This document shows, one piece after another, positions 53,236 to 64,000 of a stretch of DNA of 64,000 nt. This DNA comes from Cepaea nemoralis (taxonomy: Eukaryota; Mollusca; Gastropoda; Stylommatophora; Helicidae): positions 210,001 through 274,000 of the forward strand of contig JACEFZ010027948.1 in NCBI GenBank assembly GCA_014155875.1, read 5' to 3'. Below the pieces are notes generated by a model. That model ran no database searches, was not told where the DNA came from, and saw only the letters and a program-made list of their open reading frames with translations. The first letter of the stretch is position 1. Each line of letters begins with the position of its first letter. The translations under genes and the position numbers were made by a program.

Positions 53236-56100
53236 TATGAAATTTGATTATTTTCATGTCGTTGAAAAACTATACTCATATAGTATAAAGTTGAACCAGA
53301 ACAATGTACAAATTGTAGCCTAGGAAATACACAGCAAAGAGTTTGGTAATGGTCTCCTTCACCATCCTACAGTACTGACTAAGCAAACAAACTGCTGAAC
53401 ATGCTCTGCCAGTATGGTCCCTTTACAGCAAGCTAATAAAGATATACTGCTCCATTGAATCAACGTTAAACTCAAAGCTGTATACTGGAGGGACTCCTGA
53501 AAATAACACATTCAAGTTTATCATGAGAACTTGTCTTATGGTTTAATCATCAAAGACAACAATTACAAGAAGATGAAAGTAAAATTGTGGAAACAGTCCC
53601 AAATGTTGACAATTTGTCCAGCAAGAGTTTAATGAGAATGACAGATCATTACATCCAACTACATCTGTTTTATGTATTGTTTATATTAAATGTAGCTTTT
53701 ATACAAACTATGTATATGTTTGTAAGTGTATATGTGAATTAGTGTTTGTTGATTTGCTGCTGTTAGCATTATAAAAAAGTGTAGAAAAATAAATAGCGTT
53801 TATACTTATTAACATACCATTAACTTAGCCAGGCTTCTTTGCTTGTTAAATACTTTGGCTACATTTTAAAACTGGTTCAGATGGTGTTATTTTTGTCTTA
53901 TCTTATAATTGTTAAGATATTGTATATAATTACTAACTAATCATAGACATTTTTCCATTAGTTTAATTATCGTTAATTAAAAAAGTAACACGATATAATA
54001 ATCTATCTGTCATTTTTTAACATACCAGATAATACTTTCAAAATGTATACAGTTAATACACAAAAGTATAAATTTCAAAGAAGATTACATTGCTTACATG
54101 TTTTAAAAAATGGTTTTCTATACTAAATTCATTGTACTGGTTAGCTTATTTTCCATATCAAGTTCATTGTTATTAACTTTTTTCATGTATTGATAATTTG
54201 TGAGAACATATCAAAATGTTAATTGCATTAATTGATAACAGTTATCTGTTTTCAAATCAACAGTAGACAAATATCAGTGAAAACTTTTGCCAAAATCTGA
54301 AGGTTGTGCAAAATATTATATAATCAACTCTTATAAAGTAGTTATTGTAAACTTTTTTCGTGTAAATGTTATGGTTTCTTGCTGTGTAAAAACAACAGTT
54401 AAATTATACTAACATTAAATGTATTTTCTGACAGTTTTCCTATAACATTAATATATTTTTTAATGGATAATTTCCATCCGCTCTATTAGAAGCTGCCAAA
54501 TATTAGCCCCCGTGAAGCTCCATTATTAAAGAAATGTACATCAGCCAATAAAATTAAAACACCTGGTTACAGTAGTTCTATTCACTACAGTACTGTTTTA
54601 CAACCAGGTGACAGATTATGTCATATTATTCTCTCATTTGTTTTTATGATGCTTGTACTGAACCTGTTGTTTGTGTACATATAAATACATATATATATAT
54701 GGTTTCATGTCATTTAATTACCATATCCGTATGATACTTTGCTATTGCTCATTTGCTTGTGTTATATTTATATTATATAGTCAAACATACATGACTTCTT
54801 TAATTGTATTTCAAAAAAGAAAACATGCCAAAATGTAACTAACTGTGTATGTAAGCAGTTCTTACTTTGTTTTTAATGATTGGGGCAGAGCAGGAATAAT
54901 GGGAACAGTTCTAATGTTGTATTCAAAATAATGTATTTCCCTTAGAGAATTTATGCACAGAAGCCACAAACAATATGTGTGGGGATAGCAGATGTTCCAC
55001 ATTTGAACAATACTTGTGCCTGTGTGTTTTAACTGTTTCAGCTAAAGTATTATTCATTTATTCACTTCATATGATATATAACTCTGCAGTATGCACCTCG
55101 ACGAGATGCAGCAAAATATGCCAGGCAATAAATTGTGCAACATATTGTTTGTGGCTTCTGTGTTTAATGTTGTATTGTCACTCAGATTTGAATTTGACCA
55201 AAACATACATGGTCTCAATATACCAAATGTCTCAGGGTGAGCATGAAGCCCACCATAAATTAGTGAATTTTTCAAATTCACCTTGGTAACCATAATGTTA
55301 CTGGCCTGAATTTATTTAAAGGGCTTCAGATAAACAAGTTGTGATCACTTATTGATATTCTGACTTTCAAAACTCAATCTTGTCATTAACTTGTGATACA
55401 GTGCTACTCAATCAAAACTTATAACATTATTTCCGTAACTTATTAAGCCCAGATTTGATCTCATTGAAAGTGTTTTTGTTGGTCTCTGATTTGAGTGAGC
55501 ATTTATTAGATGCTATATTTTAAAAACTCGACATCTGTGCTGTTTTATTCCTTCCAACGTGATTGGAAGGATATGAGGCCTTGCTAAAGAGCATTAATAA
55601 TACTGTTCATTTCCAGTCAATTTTTTGTAATGAGTATTAGATGAATCCAGATGTTTTAATGTATATGTTGCTGTGATTTTCTTCTGATCTGATATAGTAA
55701 CATTACATATTGCTTTTATGTTGTTATCTGGTGCTCACAAACAACTGAACATTAATAAAATAAATACTGAAGCTCATTACATTCATCATATTTGTGAAGT
55801 CATGGCTCCTCATTTATGCGAATGCGCTTTGCCTCTGTCTTTGGTTGTTATAAATTCATACAAGAGTGATTACTTTGTTATATGTTTGTTTCTGTTGCTC
55901 ACGACTGCTTGTTACATCATCATGTATGGTATAGCTCAATTACTGCATTCAAATAGCAAATGGTACTCGCTGCCTTTATGTGGCATCTTATTTTCTGTTA
56001 CCATTGCTGAAATTATTTGCACCATGTCATGCCCATAACTCAGTGCATACAATTGTGCCAGGCTTTTAATAAAATGTAGTCTGCTGCTCCTATTATTTTG
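53236..56100. other. AT-rich 3' flank without recognised genes
   Basis: About 2.9 kb. A CCTTCCAACGTGATTGGAAGG hairpin-like string sits near 55554. The hydrophobic frame at 55718-56038 has no recognisable homology. Polyadenylation-like AATAAA hexamers (e.g. 53789) are present, so part may be TMEM117 3' UTR. Confidence 0.4.
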
Positions 56101-56103
56101 ACA

Positions 56104-56262
56104 ATCATGTTAGTGCTGTGGCTAGTATGCTTGCCTGCTGACCTGATAATCATGGGTTCAAACTGACATCAAGGCAGATTTTAAAATTCACCTGGGCTCC
56201 CAGGTCAACCAAGCCTAAAATGGGGCCCATAAATCATCTTGGAAAGTAAAGGCGGCACCTTT
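56104..56262 (+). mobile_element. SINE-C, 5' part
   Basis: GTGCTGTGGCTAGTATGCTT, CCTGCTGACCTG and GGGTTCAAACTG (B box) followed by CAGGTCAACCAAGCCTAAAA. Confidence 0.75.
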
Positions 56263-56269
56263 GATGTTT

Positions 56270-56575
56270 TTGGATTTTTTTTTGTGTTTGCTCGCTCTGA
56301 GCTCAAGCATAGTCCATAACCTTCTACTACTTCTAGTGCACTGGACTGATTTTTGTGCGTGGGATTAGCTTTCCCTGTTACCAGTGTCCCACGCATGTCA
56401 GGCGAACCAACTCTAACTTCAGAGGTACTTGTAATTTATGTCCCCAAGTCAAGGACAAGAAGTCAGCATTTTAGTCCAACTGACCAGTGTAGGGGGTGAA
56501 CCTGCTACCTCTACACCAGTACACCTGATGTTTAGGAACAAGTGCTCTTGTCTATTCGGCCATGCTGACCTCTGG
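56270..56575 (-). mobile_element. SINE-A, full-length copy
   Basis: On the minus strand: GGTCAGCATGGCCGAATAGA, B-box region GGTTCACCCCC, TTGACTTGGGGACATAAATT, GTTGGTTCGCCTGACATGCG, AAGCTAATCCCACGCACAAA and an A-rich tail next to TTTTTTTTT on the plus strand. TCAGGCGAACC matches the other copies. Confidence 0.85.
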
Positions 56576-56694
56576 CCATGTGATATTTTTCACATCATTC
56601 CTCCTTGAGTGCCAATTGGTCTATACAAATATGGAACCAGCACCTTTTGAGGCAACCATAACTAGTTACTCTGGCTGTGGAAGGTAGTCATAAC

Positions 56695-56923
56695 ATTTGT
56701 CTCAGAAACCACAGGTTAGTCTACAGTTGACAATCCTCTGGCAAACACTGCTGGTAATTTCTCAGTAACCACAGGTTAGAGTCTACAATCCTCTGGCACA
56801 CACTACTGGTAATTTCTCAGTAACCTCAGGTTACAGTCTAAAATCCTCTGGCACACACTGCTGGTAATTTCTCAGTAACCTCAGGTTACAGTCTTAAATC
56901 CTCTGGCAAACACTGCTGGTAAT
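56695..56923. repeat. About 56-bp tandem repeat, 4 copies
   Basis: The unit is CTCAGTAACCTCAGGTTACA, GTCTAAAATCCTCTGGCACA, CACTGCTGGTAATTT. The first copy is longest and most diverged. Confidence 0.92.
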
Positions 56924-57337
56924 GTCATGTGCAAACTCAGATGTGGATTCAACTCCTGGGCTCATTGCCAGCAAAAGTGAGAGAAAGATTGGCCACCTGT
57001 TCTTCCATTAATTCAGACTTGCATAGTTTGACAGCTTTCACATCATAGAACCCATAGCAAGAAACTGCTTAGTGACAAATTAAAACGTAAAATATTTTAT
57101 GTTATGTTCTGAATGAAACCCCTGTGTACTAGTGGTGTGTTAGAGCAATTCTGTTATTGGAAAAATAATCAAAATATTTATTTTATTCCAATTGAATCAT
57201 TGTAAAGTCTTTTTAATGTATTCCTATGAGGAATTTCATTTTTGCCTTGGATTCTGTATGATTATATGAGTTTGTCTTTCTTTAAAGAAACAACTAATTT
57301 CTGGTAAATAATATATTTCCTTTTATTTTTTGTCAGC

Positions 57338-57472
57338 TGACAAAATGATGTCCATATCCCAGAGTTGTGAGTTCAGATGGATGATATACTTAGCTTATGA
57401 TAATAAAAAAAATGATGCCCATATCTCATAGGTGTGAGTTGAGATGGATGATATACTTGACTAATGATAACA
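57338..57472. repeat. About 73-bp tandem duplication
   Basis: AATGATGTCCATATCCCAGA...GATGGATGATATACTTAGC is repeated as AATGATGCCCATATCTCATA...GATGGATGATATACTTGAC. Confidence 0.85.
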
Positions 57473-57659
57473 GTGATTAATGAGTCAGGTGTCCTCTGAT
57501 CTCTGATTCATTCTTCTACTTCTGTGAGTGCCAATCAATACTTGTGAATATGTTAAGCATTGGGTCAAGGGAAATAAGTAGAAAAGAAAGTATGCATTAG
57601 GCTACTTGGACACTGAAAGCTATAGACAGATGAGGATTTGAACTATCACTTTTAAATAA

Positions 57660-58920
57660 CAACAGTCTCACACTGAAGCTTAGCTTAGCTTCTTCTTCTT
57701 CAGCGTTCCGAGCCATTGAGGTTCTTTGCTGCAGATACAATCCGTCTCCATTCGTCTCTCTGGTTGACCTTCTCTTGTCAGTCATTGATTCCAAGTGCTT
57801 GTAGGTCTGTATATATATTATCTCTCCACCGTCTTCTTGGTCTACCTCGGGGTCTACGGTCATTTATTTCCTGAGTGTAAGCGAGTTTTGTTTCCCTATT
57901 GTCTTCCATTCTTTCTATATGCCCCAGCCATTGTAGTCTATTAGCCTTCATGATACCAGTGATTAGCGGGGACTTAAACAGATCATAAATGTCTTTGTTA
58001 CTTCTTCTTTTCCACTCTCCACTTTGTGTATCCCTAATGGGTCCAAAGATGCGTCTTAAAACTTTGTTCTCAAAGGTTTGTAACAAGGCTTCGTCTCCTT
58101 TCGTTGTACTCCAGGTTTCAGAGCCATACAGCACAACTGGTCTGATCAGTGTTTTGTATATTGTGATTTTGGTGTTACGAGATAGCGTATTTGATTTTAG
58201 TAGATGTTGTAGTGCATAGTATATCTTATTTCCAGAATTGATTCTAGTTTGTATTTCTTCCCTTATGATGTTGGAACAGTTGAAGATTGTACCCAGGTAT
58301 TTGTATGTTTCCGTTCTTTTAATGGTCATATTATCTACTTGTATGTGGCCAGAGTTTTTAGCCATTCCTTCTCTTGAAATTACCATATATTCTGTCTTAT
58401 CTTGGTTGATAACCAGCCCCATCTGATGGGCTTTTCCCTTTGAGTCAATATTTCCAATGTCTTTTGTTCATTTTCCCCTATAATATCTACATCATCTGCA
58501 TAACCAAGCAGTCTGGATGTTCCTCCAATATCACATTCCTCCTTTATCTTCCTTACAACTTTCTCTAGAGCCAGATTGAAGAGTAGTGGCGATAGTGCAT
58601 TACCTTGTTTCAAGCCAGATGTTATTTGGAAGGGGTCTGATTTCCTGCCTTTATATGTTACTATATTATAAGTGTCTTCCATGCATAGTCTGGTCATGTT
58701 AACTTCCTTGGTATTCCAAATTCCTGCATAGCATTCCATAGACTATTCCTATGGACACTATCATAAGCTTTTTTAAAATTCACCAAAATGTTATGGAGAT
58801 CTCTTTTATATTCCCAACTTTTCTCGGCTATTTGTCGTAAGATAAATATCTGATCTATTGTTGATCTGTTTTGTCTGAAACCCTGCCTGGTAGTCACCTA
58901 ATATGTCTTCTGAATATGGT
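57660..58920 (-). mobile_element. Second YADD-type LINE relic, 3' half
   Basis: Minus-strand frames, in order: RQGFRQNRSTIDQIFILRQI and VNFKKAYDSVHRN (RT motif A), then TSGLKQGNALSPLLFNLALE (motif B) and LLGYADDVDIIGENEQ (catalytic YADD), then GLVINQDKTEYM, LIRPVVLYGSETWSTTKGDE, VLRRIFGPIRD, RLQWLGHIERMEDNRETKLA, RRPRGRPRRRWRDNIYTDL. Two frameshifts (near 58700 and 58400) break an otherwise collinear RT. Different family from the RTE at 51 kb (FGPI...W-GHI instead of RIPW). The plus strand shows CTTCTTCTTCAGCG at the 3' end. Confidence 0.9.
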
Positions 58921-60100
58921 TTTAGTCTATTTAGTGAAAACTTCTGCCAAAATCTTAGCTTGATGAATAAAAATATCTTAGACCTATCGTGCTATAGAAA
59001 TGGCTGGGTACAGATTCTGGTCATATTCCATAATTGTGGGTGATATCCATGGCTAATGATGACAGCATGTTTACAGTTTCTGGTTAGTTGTGTGACGAGG
59101 TTTGCTTGTTCTAGTTAGTGAACTTTGATCTTGCGGTAGTCACATGGAGTTGCAGTGACACAATGGTTAGTCCACATATCTACCAAGTTAGTGGTCCAGC
59201 TTCAGTCCCAATAGTTACAAAATTTTTTTCTAATGAGTATGGCTCTGGGATGAACATAGAGTTATACAATGGGTACCTTATAGTTTTCATAATTTTAAGG
59301 AAATTATATGGAAAGGCGGTCTAGTAGGCAACTAGTCACCAGACCTCATTCTGCCATGATCTAGTTTATTTTAAGGTGGAACACTTCACACCCATATGAC
59401 CATATATGCTATAGAGTCACCTGTTTTTTTTAAAAAAAATATCATTTGTAATTTTTCTGTTATTTATTATTTTGTTGTTTAATGATCTGATGTTATTGCA
59501 CTCATATAAACTTGTGGATGTTGAGTCTGTCTCAGTAAATACAAAACTGACTATATACTTCTACTGTTAACAGGAATACTAATATTCAACAGTAAAAAGT
59601 GAAATGGGGTGCTGCTGGAAATAAATATTATACAGGGAGCAGACGTCTGACCAATACAGGAATGGAACTGTAAATTGAATTATTCTGATTCACATGGTTG
59701 GTTTGGTTTGTTGGTTGGTTGGGGATCTTTTGAAGGACTGAGCTTGAACTTATTTAAGTCTGATGCACTGACGTAAGGTTATTTGAGCTCTGAGATAAGG
59801 CTGGCATCTATTGGACTGAGGCTGGTGTAAAGACTTTCTTCCTGACCTGTTATCTAAATAGCATATCCATGGGGAGTATTGCAGAGCTCTCCATCCCCTC
59901 TCTCCAGGCTCAGAAACAAGGGGGTGTGTAAGTGACATCGGAACCTCACATCTGTGGAGAGACACATTAGTATGTAACCAGGCCCGGATTTAACACAACA
60001 CATACACACTGGCCAGGATTGGGCCTATGTTGGTAATTTTCCTCCACAGGTGTGAGGTATTTCATGGTCCACATACCTCAACTCAATGTCTAGAGTAGAA
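58921..60100. other. No gene recognised
   Basis: GTTGCAGTGACACAATGGTT at 59150 is a weak tRNA-like head. The segment 59700-59990, beginning with (TTGG)n, looks like an old interspersed repeat but has no partner here. Confidence 0.35.
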
Positions 60101-60101
60101 G

Positions 60102-60225
60102 TTAGTTGCATATCCTGTCCAGGATGTCGCAGTCAACCCCAGCATTTTTGGGCTGTTTGTGATTACTTGGCAAATTTGAGTTAAGTAGTTTGCCATTGAT
60201 TTGCCATTGCACAAAATGCTGTTTG
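60102..60225 (-). mobile_element. SINE-B, 3' half, abutting a LINE
   Basis: AGTTAGTTGCATATCCTGTC, GCAGTCAACCCCAGCATTTT and AAGTAGTTTGCCATTGATTT. It ends exactly where the RNase H frame begins. Confidence 0.78.
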
Positions 60226-60930
60226 AAATGGAGGAGCGGGAGTGTGCATAGAATACCCAAATAATACTAGGAACACGGCCAGAGTATCAACAGGAACGTA
60301 CTGTCATAACTATGATGCTGAAATTGAGGCAATCAAGATAGCAACAGAGAAATTACTAAATACAAGCAATGGTACACAATCTGTGGTGCTATTGACAGAT
60401 GCAAAATCAGTACTCGAGGCGCTCCTGTCTGGGAAATTGCCAGCACTAAGGACACTACTTTTTGAACTTAGCAATCAGCATAAGGTCACCATACAGTGGA
60501 TACCATTCCACTGTGGAGTACCCGGAAATGACAGAGCTGATCAATTGGCTAAAGAAGGAGCAAAAGAAGAACAGCCTGATGTGCCCGTTACATACCACCA
60601 AAGGAAAAGAATGATCAAATCAGTCAGAAAGCCACCAAAACCTGCTCAAGACGACTACCACATTATGGACAGACCAGAACAAGTCATTATTCTGCGCCTC
60701 AGAACATGACAATAGATTACGAAACCGCATGTATACAAAATTCAAGATTGGTGAATCAGCCATGTGGATTGCAGACAGTAGAGCACTCCAAGACTGCCCA
60801 AAATACAACATATCTAGGCAAACCTTCAGGCCTAGAGAGACAACAGTGGAAGATAAACTCTATGGACCGCTGAGTGAACTAAAAAAGACAGTTAAATTCA
60901 TACAAGAGACAACATTGCAGTTATAACATA
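60226..60930 (+). mobile_element. LINE C-terminus with RNase H (I/Nimb-like)
   Basis: GVCIEYPNNTRNTARVSTGT and YDAEIEAIKIATE carry the RNase H catalytic Glu. VVLLTDAKSVLEALLSGKLP carries the middle Asp, and VTIQWIPFHCGVPGNDRADQ followed by LAKEGA carries the last Asp. A 2-base loss near 60712 shifts frame, after which NRMYTKFKIGESAMW, LQDCPKYN and KLYGPLSELKKTVKFIQETT complete the usual C-terminal zinc-like region. The first catalytic Asp strand is missing, removed at the junction with SINE-B. The 3' tail is GAAGAAGAAGA. Confidence 0.88.
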
Positions 60931-61459
60931 TTTCAAGTGAATGAAAGAAGAAGAAGATAAGAGCATCCATGTACTTGGTCCATGTGCATTTAGGTTGATC
61001 TGATGACTAACTAATACTGTACGTATTTGTATCAGCAGTGTTATTCTATGTGCTGGGTATTTACCAGCTATATTTGTAGATTATTTAAACTATAGACACA
61101 AAAAGAGGGAATGAAGTGAAATCAGAAGTCATGTTATTTAACTAAATCAGATGTCATGTCATCTTAAGTAATTAAGTCCAGGAACAGGAATGATGTTCTT
61201 TTAACATGTCACTCCAACATAAATATACTTTTTTCTTTTACTGTACATAAACCTGTTTATGGAAAATTAATGTGGTTTCCCTCTACCTCTTACATCTACA
61301 TAGGAGGCCTGCATGATATCCCGTCACTATAATTATTTTTTGGTGGGTTGCTTCTTTAACTTGTGAAATGTCACTAATTGTTGCTGGCTCTTTATGGTTT
61401 CAAACTGCTGAGAAATGTTTAATGTGTGCATCAAGCTCTTGGGACCTCCATTATTTTTG
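60931..61459. other. Nothing recognised
   Basis: AT-rich, no repeats shared within the window. Confidence 0.4.
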
Positions 61460-61463
61460 TCCA

Positions 61464-61920
61464 TCATCATCATCAAGTTCCTTGCTGATAGGCATGGGGG
61501 ATCATGTTTCTCCACATCTTGCCATCTCCAACAGCATGTATCAGTTCAAGTGCAGGCACCTTTTCATGCCATGATTAAAGGCTATCAAGAATCTTCTCTT
61601 ATTGTCTTCCTGTATTTCTCTTTTCATAAATTCCTCCAGTTGTTACAAGTTTCAGTTTTTGTCTTCTCATAATGTGGCCAAAAAATGATGAATACCTCTT
61701 TCTGATGTTTGTGATAAGTTGTCTTTGTGTTTTAACTTCTTTCAAATTATTTTGATGACTCATTATGACTGTCTACGTTTTCAGCATTATTCCATAAAAC
61801 CACATCGTGAAGGTATCAGGTTATATCTTTGATTGTCCAGCATCACAGAAATATGTTGAAGCAGGTTCTGTGTAGCATGCAAGAATTCTAATTCTAACCT
61901 GATCTAAACATATTAGGCTT
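61464..61920 (-). mobile_element. RTE-like LINE 3' fragment with (CAT)n tail
   Basis: CATCATCATCATCAAGTTCC, GATAGGCATGGGGGATCATG and CTTCTCATAATGTGGCC are followed by AGAAATATGTTGAAGCAGG and TTCTGTGTAGCATGC. These are minus-strand versions of the IEP-LLYG and KCY motifs. Same subfamily as 27866-28250. Confidence 0.72.
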
Positions 61921-63019
61921 CCGTTTCTTATTGTGTAAAATCCATTTACAACTGTGTTTGCATCTGGTAGTTTTGGAGCTAGAGATGGACGTTATACTTT
62001 AAAGCCACTCCACCCAAAACCAAATGCTACATACAGTTTGAACAGGAAAACAGGCTTGAGAAATATAGGTCAGAGTAATAGCAGATCAGCATGGCTAAAA
62101 TGCATTCATTCATTGGCTGTTTGCTAATTGATTAACTGGTGCTACTAAATTGACATGCTCATTGTGTGTCCAGATGACAACAGACTAATAACAACCAGTC
62201 AAGTTCTCGGGCTTACCTATAATTTCTTTTGTATTACTGCTCATTATACCTTATGCTTTGAAAATATAACAATTATGTACAGTCTATTTTTTTACTTTAA
62301 ATCAATTTTTAGATAGAAGTATATCACAAGCACCGATGCCTTGGGTGCCTCTGTGGACAATAATGCTCTTGTTGTTAGCTGCTTTTGTGAATTGATTTAT
62401 TGGTGATGTATCAGAAGTGATTCTGTTGTTGATTATCAGCATATCTCTTGTGATAATACATATCATTTGAATGTACATGTTTGTTATAAATTAAAACTTG
62501 TTAATGTTGATGTGTGCTTATCTCTTTATTGTAAAGTAATCTTCAATTTTTTGTTTGGATAGCATATAACAACTCATAAAGGACAAGAGGGTTATTACTT
62601 ATATGTGGTACTTGTAAATTAATTTTTTGCTTACACTGGTACAGTATGAAGGTTAGTTATTTCTAAGTTGTATTTACAACTATGGTGATAATATAGTTAT
62701 CATCATCATCCCGGTAATACTCATCCCCCAGTGCTATGCTTATCACACTGTTGTGTGTTTTCCATTTTGTACCATATATTATAGTTGTACATGGTGTATA
62801 AAGTGATATAAGTATAAAGATATGTAGAGAAATACAAGTATACCAGGATATGAAGAATGGATAAATAAAAAATAAATGGGATGTAAAAGTGTATACATTT
62901 TAACTTTATCAATAACAAAATGAATGTTGAACTTTACATAATAAAGAAGCCAAATATCAGTATTTCAAAAACTATAACCAAGATTAAAAAAATGAAAAAA
63001 AAAGCTACTAACCATAAAT
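61921..63019. other. Nothing recognised
   Basis: AT-rich. A short TATCATCATCATCCC at 62698 is the only simple repeat. Confidence 0.4.
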
Positions 63020-63749
63020 ACTGACCTTCTGTCATGACTGATTGGAAATATCATCTCTAAATATGGCCTCTCATCATGACTGATGGAAATATCAGCCCTA
63101 AATATTGGCTTCTTTTCACAGACACCTGAAAATTTTAGCCCTATATGCCTGCCTCACAACCACCTGGAAATATCAACCCTAAATACATGCTTAGCGCTAC
63201 AGTCACCTGGAAATATCAACCCTAAATACTGGCCTATCATCATGATCACCTGGAAATATCAACCCTAAATACTGGCCTATCATCATGATCACCTGGAAAT
63301 ATCAACCCTAAAACCTGGCTTACAGTCATGATCACCTGCAAATATCAACCTTACATGCTGGCTTAGCATCACAATCACCTGGAAATATCAACCCTAAATA
63401 CAGGCCAACCACTACAATCACCTGGAAATATCAACCCTAAATACAGGCCTATCATCATGATCATCTGGAAATCTCAACCTTAAATACAAGCCTACCGCTA
63501 CAACCACCTGGAAATATAAAGCCTAAATACTGGCTTACGATCATGATCACCTGGAAATATCAACCCTAATTACTGGCTTACGATTATGATTACCCGGAAA
63601 TATCAACCCTAAATACTGGCCTGCCATCATGATCACCTGGAAATATCAACCCTAAATACTGGCTTGCCATCATAATTACCTGGAAATAGCAACCCTACAT
63701 GCTGGCTTAGCATCACTACCACCTGGAAATATCAACCCTAAATACAGGC
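63020..63749. repeat. 43-bp minisatellite, about 17 units
   Basis: The unit is CACCTGGAAATATCAACCCT, AAATACTGGCCTATCATCAT, GAT with variation in the middle. Left-hand units are degenerate, right-hand units more regular. The last unit joins directly to a LINE RT frame. Confidence 0.95.
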
Positions 63750-64000
63750 GAAACATACAGAGGTATATCACTCCTAAGCCATATAGGGAAAATGTATGCA
63801 AAACTTTTGGAACAAAGAGCTAGACCAATAGTTGAACAACAGTTAAGCAAAGCACAATTCGGTTTTCGGAAAGGTAAAAGTTGCACTGATGCATTATTTA
63901 CACTTAGACAAATTTGTGAAAAAACTATTGAATATAGTGACCAGCAGAATGTTGTGTTTGTAGATCAGGAAAAGGCTTTTGATAGAGTAGACAGATACAA
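63750..64000 (+). mobile_element. LINE reverse transcriptase, open to the window end
   Basis: A continuous frame from 63750 encodes ETYRGISLLSHIGKMYAKLL, EQRARPIVEQQLSKAQFGFR, KGKSCTDALFTLRQICEKTI and NVVFVDQEKAFDRVDRY. These are RT motifs 0 to A: YRGISLL, Q-GFRKG and the catalytic Asp in VDQEKAFDRV. No stop occurs in 83 codons, so the copy may be young. It begins in mid-protein, so it is 5' truncated or interrupted by the minisatellite. The rest lies beyond 64000. Confidence 0.9.

Noticed and set aside
55718..56038. 106-residue hydrophobic open frame as a small membrane protein
   Set aside because: No recognisable motif, AT-rich composition favours hydrophobic codons, and no splice or start context supports it.

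Overview
The window looks like nuclear DNA from an animal, probably an invertebrate. It has one large multi-exon gene with consensus GT-AG splice sites, and the rest is interspersed and tandem repeats. The mix of RTE-like and RNase H-bearing LINE fragments, several tRNA-derived SINE families, mariner, hAT and piggyBac derivatives, and very long microsatellites would fit a lophotrochozoan such as a mollusc. The taxon cannot be fixed from the sequence alone. Family labels SINE-A to SINE-E, R3, R5, R7 and R8 are mine, defined by copies inside this window.

The only convincing host gene is a TMEM117 orthologue on the + strand. Its five coding exons are 12728-13370, 30889-31124, 39069-39326, 44574-44700 and 49408-50024. 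They join in frame to a 626-residue protein with about eight membrane segments. The vertebrate-like start is Met124 (13097); before it lies an unusual acidic extension. The introns are 17.5, 7.9, 5.2 and 4.7 kb, so most repeats listed between 13.4 and 49.4 kb are intronic.

Layout: 0-7.3 kb is a repeat mosaic (foldback, R3 MITEs, an intact-ended hAT copy, RTE pieces, SINE-A and SINE-B). 7.6-12.5 kb is the likely upstream/5' region of TMEM117, with SINE-B and nested LINE pieces. Intron 1 (13.4-30.9 kb) holds a 46-bp minisatellite, two mariner derivatives and a 1.9-kb array of about 110 units of a 17-bp repeat with two alternating variants. Intron 2 holds a SINE nested in an RTE element and a 1.1-kb higher-order tetranucleotide array. 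Introns 3 and 4 hold a third mariner derivative, two piggyBac-like elements with TTAA ends, and a 13-bp minisatellite. 50-64 kb is 3' flank with LINE remnants (RTE, a second YADD LINE, an RNase H LINE), a 43-bp minisatellite and a LINE reverse transcriptase that runs off the window end.

Many insertions can be ordered in time from intact target-site duplications. Those nested events, the foldback at 0.3-0.8 kb and the two unusual arrays are the most interesting signals. I found no unknown multi-gene system, no CRISPR, no rRNA and no convincing functional tRNA gene.
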